Shown here in pieces: positions 5,412 to 14,406 of a stretch of 23,189 bases of DNA (the first letter of the stretch is position 1; every line of letters starts with the position of its first letter). The translations under genes and the position numbers were made by a program. The stretch is from a virus. The stretch is from positions 1 to 23,189 of the IMG/VR virus record IMGVR_UViG_3300048029_000059; one strand, written 5' to 3'. The notes under the pieces were generated by a model. That model searched no databases and was not told the DNA's origin. It saw only the letters and a list, made by a program, of their open reading frames with translations.

Positions 5412-8176
5412 TAGGCTGTTGTTTTGTAAGTTATTTCTCCAATGTAATAACCTGTTGACAAAATATCTTGTGTTGCTGAACCAGTTTTGCTTGTCCTCAA
5501 TCTTAATTCAGATACACTTGTTGTTGTCTCAACAATCGGAGAGCCATCAAAAGTTACTAGATAACATCTTAATGCTCCGACAGAATATTCACTTGGTGTA
5601 AAAGGAAGTGCAATTTGCAATGTACCAGAAACTCCAGAAACACTTGAGCAATTAAACTCAAACTGAAAACTAACTAAATTACCAATTTTAGTATATTGAT
5701 AATCTGCACTACCTGATGTAGTTGCTGTTCCACCACTAGTTCCTGTAATCGTTAAAGTTCCACTTCCCTCTTCATAGTCATCAAGCTTATTAGCTGAACC
5801 AGTGCCACCTAAGTATACACCACCTGATAGGTAGAGGTGATTGAAGCGAACACCACTAGAACCTAAATCAATAGACGCATCACGATTTGCAAGACCTGCA
5901 ACATCCATAGGAACAATAGCATTTGTATCATCTCTAAAACGAATACCAGTATCGCCTTCACCAATATATAATCTGTACCAGTGACCAATACTTCCCACAG
6001 TAGAGCCGTCTTTGTGGAACACTGCAATATCGCCGTCAGAGGTTTTTCGGTTAAGACGTAAGACCTCACCCCCATCACGAGTATGATATGTAAATCCATT
6101 TGGATTTAACCCATGTCCCACATTTGCACTGTTACTAGAGGTTGCACCCACCAGCAAAATACCGCTGCTGTCTATACGCATACGTTCTGTATTGTTGGTT
6201 GAAAATTGCATTGTTGCGGCTTCATAGTTCCAAATAATTGCATCATTTCCTGAAGCACCAACTAAAAATCCATTAGAAGCTCCTGAACCAGTGGTTGAGT
6301 TATGCCACATTGCAAAAGAAGAGCCTCCAGAAGAAGTTACATCTAGTTGATATGTAGGACTCACAGTACCCACACCAACCCTATTGTTAGCTGAGTCTAC
6401 ATAAAGTGTGTTTGTGTCTACTGTTAGGTCACCTGACATTGTAAGGTTAGTAATACCAGTGTAAGCACCAGTTATCCTTGCATCAGGAACTGTGCCACTG
6501 TCTAGGTTATCTGCGTTTAAACTAGCTACACTAAATGTACCATATGCAACTATGTCTACCTCATCTCCATCAGCTAGAGCTTCTGTAAATGTTACTGTGT
6601 CACCACTGGTAATAGTAATATCAGCATCTGACATACGTACACCATTGACGTACACATCTACATAACCTGCATCATAAGCTAGTGTACTGCCATTGGCATC
6701 TGCTCCAGTCACACTTGTTGGAGTTCCTGATATATCATAGTGAAACCTAGCTGAAGTTCCGTTAACTGTAGAACCTGCTGCTGCCCAACCACTTGACTTG
6801 TATACCTTTAACTCATTAGCTGTAGTATCAAAGTATAAGTCACCTATATCTAATGATGTAGTTGGTGCAGAAGATGCAATACGATAAACTTCACCAAAGT
6901 TATTTACTGAAGCAAGGTTGCTTGCCACTGTGTTTACGTTGGCTATAGAACCACCAACATTTGATATTGCATTAGTTGCAGTTGTTCCATCTTCTATATC
7001 AGCTAGAGCTTGAATATCTGTACTCAATCCTGCTACTGTGCCTATATCAGCACTATCCCCTGCTACTATAGCTATATTATTAGTAGGACTTATTTGCCCT
7101 GCAACTGTATTTACATTTGCTTGATTGGCTGATGTAAGTGTTAACTGTCTCCAAGTTGTATTGGTTAAATCATACACTTTCATTATGTCGTTAGTTGTGT
7201 CAAAGTACAAAGCACCATCAAGTAAAGCATTACCATCATTGTCTAATACTGGGTCTGTTGCTTTTGCTCCTAAAAATCTATCATCAAAATTATCAAGGGC
7301 AGCTTCTGCTGCTGCTTGTGCATCCTCTGCTAAACCTTGAGCAGTTTGGGCATCAGTAGCAGATTGTGCTGCATTTGTTGCATTTGTACTAGCATTTTGT
7401 ATTGCAGTTAAGTTATCTGTTACATTCTGTAAATTAGTTGTTTGACCTGCAACTGTAGTCACATCATTTTCTATACCTGCAACTGTAGTTACGTTACCTT
7501 GTATATCTGCTACAGTTTGTATAGCATTAGTAGCAACAGTACCATCTGTTATGTCAGCAAGTGTTGCTATATCTGTTACAACAGGAGCTAATGTATTTAC
7601 ATCAGTTATGCTAGTTGCTACTATTCCTATGTCAGCTTCATCAGCTGCCACATCATTAACATCTGAAATGTTAGTTGCAACAGTGTTAAGGTTAGTTGTA
7701 TTCAAAGAATTTAACTGAGCTTTATCAGCAGGAGTTAACCAAGTATTTTCTAGGTAATCCTTTGTTGCAGCATCTTGAGCATTTGTAGGATTAGCTACAT
7801 TCTTAATGACTTTGCTTTCTGCATCCCATTTACTATCTATATCTTCTTGGATAGTATCGTCAGTTAAGTCAACAGCTTCTTGCGATGAGTGAAAGATTTG
7901 TATGTTAGCATTGTCTAAGTCTTCTTCAGTCAATACTGAACCAGATGCAAAGTCTACAGCTCTTGATGTTAAGTCTGTTGTACGTCTAACTTGTACGACA
8001 GTACTACTAGCAGGAGCACTGGTTAATTGTACCTGAGAAGATGAAGGGAAAGTCAAACCTGTTTGAGCTACCCCATCAACTGTAACACTTATCTCACTAG
8101 TCGCAGTGTACGTAAAGGGGATGTTAAACGTAGTTGTAACGTTATCCCCAGTGTAGTTTTGATATGATAATGGCAT
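5411..8176 (-). CDS. Tail fibre with T7 gp17-type virion-attachment domain
   Basis: Main tail fibre, a trimeric host-recognition protein attached to the tail through its N-terminus. Residues 1-145 match the T7 gp17 N-terminal domain style (YTGDNVTTTFNIPFTY, VQVRRTT, FASGSVLTEEDLDNA). Residues 150-300 are a helical shaft with repeated NVTTVAG-like units. Two short cassettes with the pattern G-x-LYFDTT..KVY..W follow at 321-345 and 445-465. Residues 475-550 form a compact beta domain (YVDVYVNGVRM) widely shared by marine phage fibres. A beta stalk with TERMRI and GVGTVSPTYQLDV leads to the C-terminal tip (about 820-921), which has no recognised family and is likely the receptor-binding part. 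At 921 residues it is much longer than T7 gp17 (553). Ribosome binding site GAGGAA lies before the ATG. Confidence 0.93.
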   Translation of the reverse strand: MPLSYQNYTGDNVTTTFNIPFTYTATSEISVTVDGVAQTGLTFPSSSQVQLTSAPASSTVVQVRRTTDLTSRAVDFASGSVLTEEDLDNANIQIFHSSQEAVDLTDDTIQEDIDSKWDAESKVIKNVANPTNAQDAATKDYLENTWLTPADKAQLNSLNTTNLNTVATNISDVNDVAADEADIGIVATSITDVNTLAPVVTDIATLADITDGTVATNAIQTVADIQGNVTTVAGIENDVTTVAGQTTNLQNVTDNLTAIQNASTNATNAAQSATDAQTAQGLAEDAQAAAEAALDNFDDRFLGAKATDPVLDNDGNALLDGALYFDTTNDIMKVYDLTNTTWRQLTLTSANQANVNTVAGQISPTNNIAIVAGDSADIGTVAGLSTDIQALADIEDGTTATNAISNVGGSIANVNTVASNLASVNNFGEVYRIASSAPTTSLDIGDLYFDTTANELKVYKSSGWAAAGSTVNGTSARFHYDISGTPTSVTGADANGSTLAYDAGYVDVYVNGVRMSDADITITSGDTVTFTEALADGDEVDIVAYGTFSVASLNADNLDSGTVPDARITGAYTGITNLTMSGDLTVDTNTLYVDSANNRVGVGTVSPTYQLDVTSSGGSSFAMWHNSTTGSGASNGFLVGASGNDAIIWNYEAATMQFSTNNTERMRIDSSGILLVGATSSNSANVGHGLNPNGFTYHTRDGGEVLRLNRKTSDGDIAVFHKDGSTVGSIGHWYRLYIGEGDTGIRFRDDTNAIVPMDVAGLANRDASIDLGSSGVRFNHLYLSGGVYLGGTGSANKLDDYEEGSGTLTITGTSGGTATTSGSADYQYTKIGNLVSFQFEFNCSSVSGVSGTLQIALPFTPSEYSVGALRCYLVTFDGSPIVETTTSVSELRLRTSKTGSATQDILSTGYYIGEITYKTTA
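6174..6190. repeat. 17-base fibre repeat, copy 3
   Basis: Third exact copy, in the main tail fibre gene, in the segment TERMRIDSSGILLVG. It links two different fibre genes 1.8 kb apart. Confidence 0.85.
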
Positions 8177-8211
8177 TTGTATTCCTCGTTATTAATGTTG
8201 TAACTTTAGGT

Positions 8212-11200
8212 TTAGTTAGCAAATTCATTAGCTGTAGCATTTATTATCTGCCTAGCTCCATATAAAGATTGATAAGGAAATATCCTTAAAGCTTTTCTCC
8301 ATTCAGATTCTGTAGCATCTTGGTCATCAAATAAGTTATTAATAGTTGAACCTCCATTAACTAACAAAGAAGCAATAGGAGGAGTTATAGCATAGGAGTT
8401 ACCATTTAGTACCCCTGAACTTAACTGAGCTATATAACTAAATATAGAAGTCATTCCTATTTGAGCCACAGCACCCTTAAGTAGGTTGCCTGTTTCCATG
8501 CGTTCTGCTACATACTCATTAGCATCACTACGTCCAGCAGCATTTAAATGTACTCTAGCTGTATACATCAGAGCACCCATACCCATAGCAGCAGTAAATA
8601 ACTTAGCTACTGCACCTGCATCTCCATTCATTGTTCTGACAGCTAAACGTTGAGTTTGTTGCTCCATAGATGAAAAGGTAAAGTTTAAAAACTGAAACAT
8701 TGACCTACCTATCTGAGTAGACTTTAACAATCTATTACTTGTAGATAAATCAGATTCCTGAACATTTGTTCTAGCATCTCTATGACCTATGTTAGCAAAA
8801 GCTTCTCTAACATCTTCATCCCACTTTTCAATGTTAAGATTTTTAACAGTTCCATTTGGATTCTTTGTTACAATGTTACGGTTGTTTAATGTTTGTACTA
8901 TTCTAGCACCCATTTCATCAGATATACCAAGCTGTTGTCTTTTAATCTTAGAGAAAGGTAACTTACCTTTTGCAGCAGCTAAAGCAAACTCATTAGTAAA
9001 GTTTATCATAGACATTCTACGTAAAGTCTGTGTAACACCTGTTAAACCAGATAGAAAGGCTACATGTTTTTGAGAAGCATAAGCAAACTTTTCTGTGGCT
9101 CTACCTATTTTGTTCCCTGTTGCAGTAGTTATAGTAGCTCCTACATCTTCTGAATCAAAACGTGTAACAGCTGTCCATTTACCTAAATCAACTTCTGCAC
9201 CTAACCCAAAAAGTTGTACTAATTCTTGAACTAAATTTGGGTCAGCATCTGCTGTACTTAGACTAGTCATAAGTTGTTTATATTGAGGAACAGACTTAAG
9301 TAAAGTCATAAAACTATATTCCATCATAACGTTAGTCAACTCCATTAAAGCTGACATACCTGACATACCCATGTTAACAGCAAAAGACCAAGCTCGTAAA
9401 GCTACGTTAAGGTCATGTACTGTTTGAGTTTCACTTCTGTTTCCTAATCTACCAGTGATACCATCATACATAAACTGTACTGCATCTAATTCTGCTTGAA
9501 ACTGGTCTTTTGTAAGGTTTCTTCCGTCTATGTCTTTTAGTATTTTACCTGTAACTAATTCAGAGAAATCAGTACCTTTTACGTTAGTGTTAATCCCATT
9601 TCTAGCTAAACCTATAGCACCTGACATTTGAAATATATAAGAGTTTACAAGCTGTTCACCATCTTCTTCTAGTAAATCAGTAAATCTTAAATCTTCTATA
9701 TCTCCGTTTTTATTAGTAGCTTTAATAACAGCACCTTCACTTAGAATTACACGAGACTGAGCACGTTTAAAAGATTTAGGTGTTTTAGATTGTGTAACAA
9801 GGTCTATAATATCATCTATATCTTCTTCAGCAAACTCACCTTTTAAGGCTGCCTCTAAGTCTTCTCTAACCATTGGGTTAGTATCTGTTATACCTGACTT
9901 CCTAAATTTAGCACTTATTATAGATTTAGTATAACCCCTAGCAAACTTTCTTATGTAGTCATTAACAGCATCAAAAAGTTCTTCGTCTGTCTTACCTTTT
10001 GTTTTACCTCTTTTACCTAATGTTTTTAAAACCTGTTCTTCTATATTAGGTTGTCCTCTACGTATAGCATCCTCAATCAAATCAACGATTACTTCGTCAT
10101 CAAATTTATCTCTAACGTTCTTAACTTTTAAGTCGTTAAATAAACGTGTTAAATAATTACGATTATCGTCTATTTGTTTTTTTGTAAGACCTACAACATC
10201 TGCTTTCACTCCTAAATAACCTAAATCATCTAGAACTTTTCTAGCTATTTCTCCTATCTTTGTTACTTCAGGAGCTACGTTTGTATCAATGCCTCTTAAA
10301 TAACGTGACAAAGCTGTATTAAATTCCTCTTCAGTTAAGCCTGTTCTCTTAATAAACTTAGACCTTTCTCTTGGAAGTATCCCTGCAAGTTGTGCACGGT
10401 ATTGACCTTGTAATCTGCCCATTACTTCTGTGACTGAACCTGCATTAGTAACTCTACTACTATTAGAAAAACCTGCTACGTTCATACCTAGAGTATTACC
10501 TGCCCATCTTACTGAACCCAAAGGAGAGTTCATCATTCTTGCACCTACTGATATTAGTTTACGTAAACCAAAAAGACTGTAACCAGCTTGTTTAGGTGTT
10601 AACTGCATCTCTTCAAGAGTAGGAGGAGTTGTGTGTCTATTAGTGTTAAAAGTTCTACCAGCTTCTGTGAAAGAAGGGTCACTTAGTTCTTTATCTATAA
10701 TTTTGTTAGCAAGTGTTCCTTCATTAAAGGCATCATAAAATAAACTTTCTGATGGTGTAAGTTTCTGACCTAACCTAAATTTATTATCAATAGTTGCACG
10801 TTGCCCTGCCTTTCTAAAAGCTGTTATACCTGCATTTAAACCACCACCTATAACTGCTCCTGCTCCTCCTGCTATAAGAACATCATTAAAATCTATGTTA
10901 TATCTAACATCATTTCTAATAGCTTCAAACGCAGCATTTTCACTTGCACCTACTAAAGCACCAATCTTAACGGCTCTTTTAACATCATAAGCTCTTTTGA
11001 CAACACCTGCAGTAAGAGCAGCTGCTCCTCCTATTGGAGTTGTTGTAGCTGAAGCTAAAGCAGTAGTACCAGCTATGATTGCCCATTCAGCTGGGTCAAA
11101 CATCATAGCAAATATTCTACCTGTAGTTCCCTTCCAACCTGCTGCATCTAAGTCTGCTAAGTTTTTCTGAGTAGCTAAGTTAATCTTTCGTTGCTTCATA

Positions 11201-11547
11201 GCTGTGTTAAAACCATAAGCACTAGCATTCTCTAATACGTCTATAGCTGCATCAGTTTGTAAACCATCTGTTAACTCTTTAATAAGTTCAGGAGTGAAGT
11301 TAGTCACAGGTACGTCATTTACCACTTCCAGCTTGTCTGCGTGGTCAGAGATAGCTGATACAAGGCTATCTTCTTTGTAGCCTATTCCTACACTTTCCCA
11401 GAAGCCCTGTATCTCCTTACCTTCTGCCATCTTTCTTTGTTGATTTAGTAGGACACTTTCTTGAACAGTGTTAACTATAGGTATAGTAGAATCTTTAGCT
11501 ACTACTGACTCTAGTCCTAAATCTTTTAACAACATTTCCTGAGACAT
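8212..11547 (-). CDS. Internal virion protein D (gp16-like), without SLT domain
   Basis: Large core protein ejected into the cell envelope during infection, equivalent to T7 gp16, which with gp14 and gp15 forms the DNA-ejection channel. It has 1111 residues, against 1318 in T7. The N-terminal lytic transglycosylase of T7 gp16 (a Glu-Ser motif and GLMQ-type block) is not seen. The protein instead starts directly with helical sequence. A glycine- and alanine-rich hydrophobic region lies at 145-245 (AIIAGTTALASATTTPIGG, VLIAGGAGAVIGGGLNAG), and other amphipathic helices occur near the C-terminus (FTAAMGMGALMYTA). The identity comes from size, position after gp13-gp15 and before the fibre, and overall style. 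The missing enzyme appears to be supplied by the gp15-like protein upstream. AAGGA lies before the ATG. Confidence 0.88.
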   Translation of the reverse strand: MSQEMLLKDLGLESVVAKDSTIPIVNTVQESVLLNQQRKMAEGKEIQGFWESVGIGYKEDSLVSAISDHADKLEVVNDVPVTNFTPELIKELTDGLQTDAAIDVLENASAYGFNTAMKQRKINLATQKNLADLDAAGWKGTTGRIFAMMFDPAEWAIIAGTTALASATTTPIGGAAALTAGVVKRAYDVKRAVKIGALVGASENAAFEAIRNDVRYNIDFNDVLIAGGAGAVIGGGLNAGITAFRKAGQRATIDNKFRLGQKLTPSESLFYDAFNEGTLANKIIDKELSDPSFTEAGRTFNTNRHTTPPTLEEMQLTPKQAGYSLFGLRKLISVGARMMNSPLGSVRWAGNTLGMNVAGFSNSSRVTNAGSVTEVMGRLQGQYRAQLAGILPRERSKFIKRTGLTEEEFNTALSRYLRGIDTNVAPEVTKIGEIARKVLDDLGYLGVKADVVGLTKKQIDDNRNYLTRLFNDLKVKNVRDKFDDEVIVDLIEDAIRRGQPNIEEQVLKTLGKRGKTKGKTDEELFDAVNDYIRKFARGYTKSIISAKFRKSGITDTNPMVREDLEAALKGEFAEEDIDDIIDLVTQSKTPKSFKRAQSRVILSEGAVIKATNKNGDIEDLRFTDLLEEDGEQLVNSYIFQMSGAIGLARNGINTNVKGTDFSELVTGKILKDIDGRNLTKDQFQAELDAVQFMYDGITGRLGNRSETQTVHDLNVALRAWSFAVNMGMSGMSALMELTNVMMEYSFMTLLKSVPQYKQLMTSLSTADADPNLVQELVQLFGLGAEVDLGKWTAVTRFDSEDVGATITTATGNKIGRATEKFAYASQKHVAFLSGLTGVTQTLRRMSMINFTNEFALAAAKGKLPFSKIKRQQLGISDEMGARIVQTLNNRNIVTKNPNGTVKNLNIEKWDEDVREAFANIGHRDARTNVQESDLSTSNRLLKSTQIGRSMFQFLNFTFSSMEQQTQRLAVRTMNGDAGAVAKLFTAAMGMGALMYTARVHLNAAGRSDANEYVAERMETGNLLKGAVAQIGMTSIFSYIAQLSSGVLNGNSYAITPPIASLLVNGGSTINNLFDDQDATESEWRKALRIFPYQSLYGARQIINATANEFAN

Positions 11548-11563
11548 TTACATTTCCTTTTAT

Positions 11564-14392
11564 TTATAATGATAGCTCAACATCACTTACAGCATTAGCC
11601 ATTTCAAAAGCACGTTCTTTAGTTTGTTTAGCCCATTTGTTTAAGACAACTTTACCATCTTTAGTTCTACTATACAACATTTCAAACTTAGCTTTAGCTA
11701 GAGCTTCTTCTTGTTGAGGAGAACCTACTTCATATTGTCCTGCTTCTTTAATAGCAGCTGTAAACTTTTTCCAAGTCTTTGGAATATTAGTTACACCTAA
11801 TTGATAACCCATACTAATGATAGCTGATTGTGCTTCTTCAGGTATGTTTCTAAAACCTTGTATTTCTTTGTCTAGATAGTTACCAATCTTCTGCACCTTT
11901 AACTTAAGAACTTGAGTAGCTTCTTCTTTTGTGACATTGTTAATGTCTTTAATCAAAGCTTTCTCATCATCTTCTAGAGCAGGTAAGTAGAAGCCAAAAC
12001 CTACTGATTTATTCTTACCATCTTTGTAAGGGGTACTAGAGAAACCTTCTTGAGTTGCTATCATATTAGCTGTTTTCTCTTCTATGTTACTACCTTCTAT
12101 AGTCATTTTATTTCCTATTGCTTGATTACTGGGCATGTTACTAGGTGTAAACTCACCTACTTGTGTTTCGTCTAAAGTAGAAGCACCTGCTGGTTTAATG
12201 ACATTTAAATCTCCACTGAATAAAGCTCTAATGTTATTAATAGCTGCTTCAGGACTTCCTTTAATGTATTCAATAAGGTCATCACCAAACTTTTTTACAT
12301 TCTCTGCTTCAGCTACAAAATCTTTTTTAGACTCAGTTGCTTTAATAATAGTATCACCTATTCCTTTTATTAAATTTAAAGATGCTTCAGGACTTCCAGC
12401 AATGTAGTCAACAAAATCATCACCAAATTTCTTAGGAGCACGTTCTCTTCGTTCATCACTGTCAAAGCTAATCAAAGATTCTACACTATTCTCAAGAGGT
12501 TCAGCTTCTGCTCTTGCTAAATCTTTTGCAACCATGTTATATAATATTTTAGGGTCTGATAGTATTTTAACTTTATCAAACATTCCTAATATATTTGTGA
12601 AATTTCCATCATTATCAGTTACTCTAATACCAACTTCTACTGGATTAATAGGGTTAGGTACTAAAGATATATCATAAGTACCTGCTTCCAAACCTTGTGT
12701 TGCTAGTATATGCTTTTGAAGTGCTGGATTATTTACAAGACTTTTATTAATCTTAGGAATAACTTCTTCAGGTTTTAAACCCATAGGTACATTTTGATAT
12801 AAATGAGGAAAACCATACTTAAAGTTTTTGTTTCCAGCAGATTCTATAATAGGATAATTCTTATTAACTATTGCTATAGCTTTTTCTATGGACGTTTTTT
12901 CATCATTACCTAAAGCTCTAAAATAACGAAAGTCTTCTATAGCTTCTTTGAATATTAAAGAAGAAGTAGGTAAATCATCTATAGCAGTCCCAAAGAAAGA
13001 CGTTAAATCATCTGTAACTTTCTTTGCTAAAGCTGTGGTCATCTCAGGCTCATTGTTTTTATCATAACCTTGTAAAATAGAAGCAGCTGATACATAATTA
13101 GCTTGGTTATAATCTACTTCTGTAGTGTAATCTTCTTCACTAAGAGGTTTTTCTGCTATAAATTGTGGTTGTTTAGCTTCTCTTACAATTAATAAATCAA
13201 GCCCTTCCATAAGTTTTTCTTCTTCAGGTTTAAGATAAGAACCTGTAGGAATACCAGCAGCTTTTAATATTTGATACTGTTGAAAACCTAATCTCAAAGC
13301 TTCGTTACTTTCTTCCGTGTTTGGAGTACCTCCTCGTATCTTATCTATAGTACTTTTAACAACGTTTGTCACTACCTCAGGAAGAATACCAGTTATTCTA
13401 TATTGGTCTGCTTGTTGTTTAGGATTTAATTTAGTAAAAGGAACATCTGTGCCATTAACATTTACAGTGCTTCTTAATAAACCTAAACTTAATTCATCTT
13501 GACTAGCTGTTATACCAAGTGTATTGACACGTGTTCCTTTGTTTATAGCTTCTTGTACTCTAAGTTGAACAGCTGCTCCTTTATTAGCTTTAGCTATAAA
13601 TGTGTCTCTCTTAGCTCGTAGTTCACTACCTTTATCTAAATTTTCTGAAGTATCTAATTGTTTAAGTTCTTCTAAAGCTGCTAGATAAATGTTATTAGGA
13701 TTACTTTCTTTAACATCGTCTGCTAAACCTAGAAGAATTTTATTAACTCTTTTATAATCAGGTTTACCATCAATAGTAGGAAAAGACTTTGCATGTGTAT
13801 CTACTAAATCTTTTGCTAACTCTACAGCTTTAATAGGGTTTTCTTTATTTAAAGTATCAAGAGCTATAAAGCTTTCTCTCATCTTAATGTTTTCTTGAGT
13901 TATAACATTAGATTTTTTAGCATCAGTAATATCAGAAAGAAACTTTATTTTACGTTCTTCCATATCAGCTTTATAAGTTTCAATGTGAAGTTCATCTACA
14001 CCCTTATCTCTTAATTTTTCTACATAATTAAAAGTATGGTTATCTATATCAGCTATGATTGCTTCATCAGGTGTATTAATATAAGCTTCTGGATTTCTTT
14101 TATAACTATTAACCATTTGAGAATGAGTTACTAAAGCCTCAGTCTTAACTTGATTTTGTTTTTTAGTAAAATTAAAATTCTCTATACGTCTTTCACGTTT
14201 TAGTTTTTCTTCTAATTGTTTATCTGCAGCTGCTTGAACAGCAGGAGTTATAGCATTCACAAATTGAGATAAAGGTGAAAGAGTGGTTTGTTCTTGGGCT
14301 GGTGGTACATAAGTATCAACAGGACTTGCAATAGGTTTAGTAGAGATACTACTTACATCTAGCCTTTGTACTGGAGTTCTTTTTTTTGCCAT
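11564..14392 (-). CDS. Internal virion protein C (gp15-like) fused to a C-terminal lysozyme domain
   Basis: Core protein of the ejection apparatus, equivalent to T7 gp15 but 942 residues against 747. Residues 1-about 640 are mostly helical, as in gp15. Two near-identical segments follow at 654-678 and 700-724 (pattern KKFGDDxxxYIxGSPEA). Residues about 765-935 resemble a GH24 muramidase of the T4-lysozyme type: ATQEGFSSTPYKDGKNKSVG places the catalytic Glu at 782 and Asp at 791, nine residues apart as in T4 lysozyme. Later come the typical helices with SAIISMGYQLGV and PKTWKKF. The usual Thr is Ser796, and the usual GxGH is GFGF. The domain probably opens peptidoglycan locally at genome entry. 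GAGGAA lies before the ATG. Confidence 0.88.
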   Translation of the reverse strand: MAKKRTPVQRLDVSSISTKPIASPVDTYVPPAQEQTTLSPLSQFVNAITPAVQAAADKQLEEKLKRERRIENFNFTKKQNQVKTEALVTHSQMVNSYKRNPEAYINTPDEAIIADIDNHTFNYVEKLRDKGVDELHIETYKADMEERKIKFLSDITDAKKSNVITQENIKMRESFIALDTLNKENPIKAVELAKDLVDTHAKSFPTIDGKPDYKRVNKILLGLADDVKESNPNNIYLAALEELKQLDTSENLDKGSELRAKRDTFIAKANKGAAVQLRVQEAINKGTRVNTLGITASQDELSLGLLRSTVNVNGTDVPFTKLNPKQQADQYRITGILPEVVTNVVKSTIDKIRGGTPNTEESNEALRLGFQQYQILKAAGIPTGSYLKPEEEKLMEGLDLLIVREAKQPQFIAEKPLSEEDYTTEVDYNQANYVSAASILQGYDKNNEPEMTTALAKKVTDDLTSFFGTAIDDLPTSSLIFKEAIEDFRYFRALGNDEKTSIEKAIAIVNKNYPIIESAGNKNFKYGFPHLYQNVPMGLKPEEVIPKINKSLVNNPALQKHILATQGLEAGTYDISLVPNPINPVEVGIRVTDNDGNFTNILGMFDKVKILSDPKILYNMVAKDLARAEAEPLENSVESLISFDSDERRERAPKKFGDDFVDYIAGSPEASLNLIKGIGDTIIKATESKKDFVAEAENVKKFGDDLIEYIKGSPEAAINNIRALFSGDLNVIKPAGASTLDETQVGEFTPSNMPSNQAIGNKMTIEGSNIEEKTANMIATQEGFSSTPYKDGKNKSVGFGFYLPALEDDEKALIKDINNVTKEEATQVLKLKVQKIGNYLDKEIQGFRNIPEEAQSAIISMGYQLGVTNIPKTWKKFTAAIKEAGQYEVGSPQQEEALAKAKFEMLYSRTKDGKVVLNKWAKQTKERAFEMANAVSDVELSL
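12221..12433 (-). repeat. Duplicated 25-residue unit in the gp15-like protein
   Basis: Residues 654-678 (bases 12359-12433) and 700-724 (12221-12295) share KKFGDD, then YI, then GSPEA, then a hydrophobic helix end. They are separated by 21 residues and lie just before the lysozyme domain. Confidence 0.8.
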
Positions 14393-14406
14393 GTGTTCCT
14401 CTTAAA

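Noticed and set aside
5863-6099. Minus-strand ORF of 78 codons inside the tail fibre
   Set aside because: Alternative frame of the fibre gene, with no ribosome binding site or family resemblance.
11548-11563. ATG-TAA start-stop pair just before the gp16-like start
   Set aside because: The sequence AAATGTAAATG contains it, but in such an AT-rich spacer this is easily chance, and no leader ORF or structure accompanies it.
12135-12407. Plus-strand ORF of 90 codons over the gp15 repeat region
   Set aside because: Antisense shadow of the gp15-like gene; no independent support.
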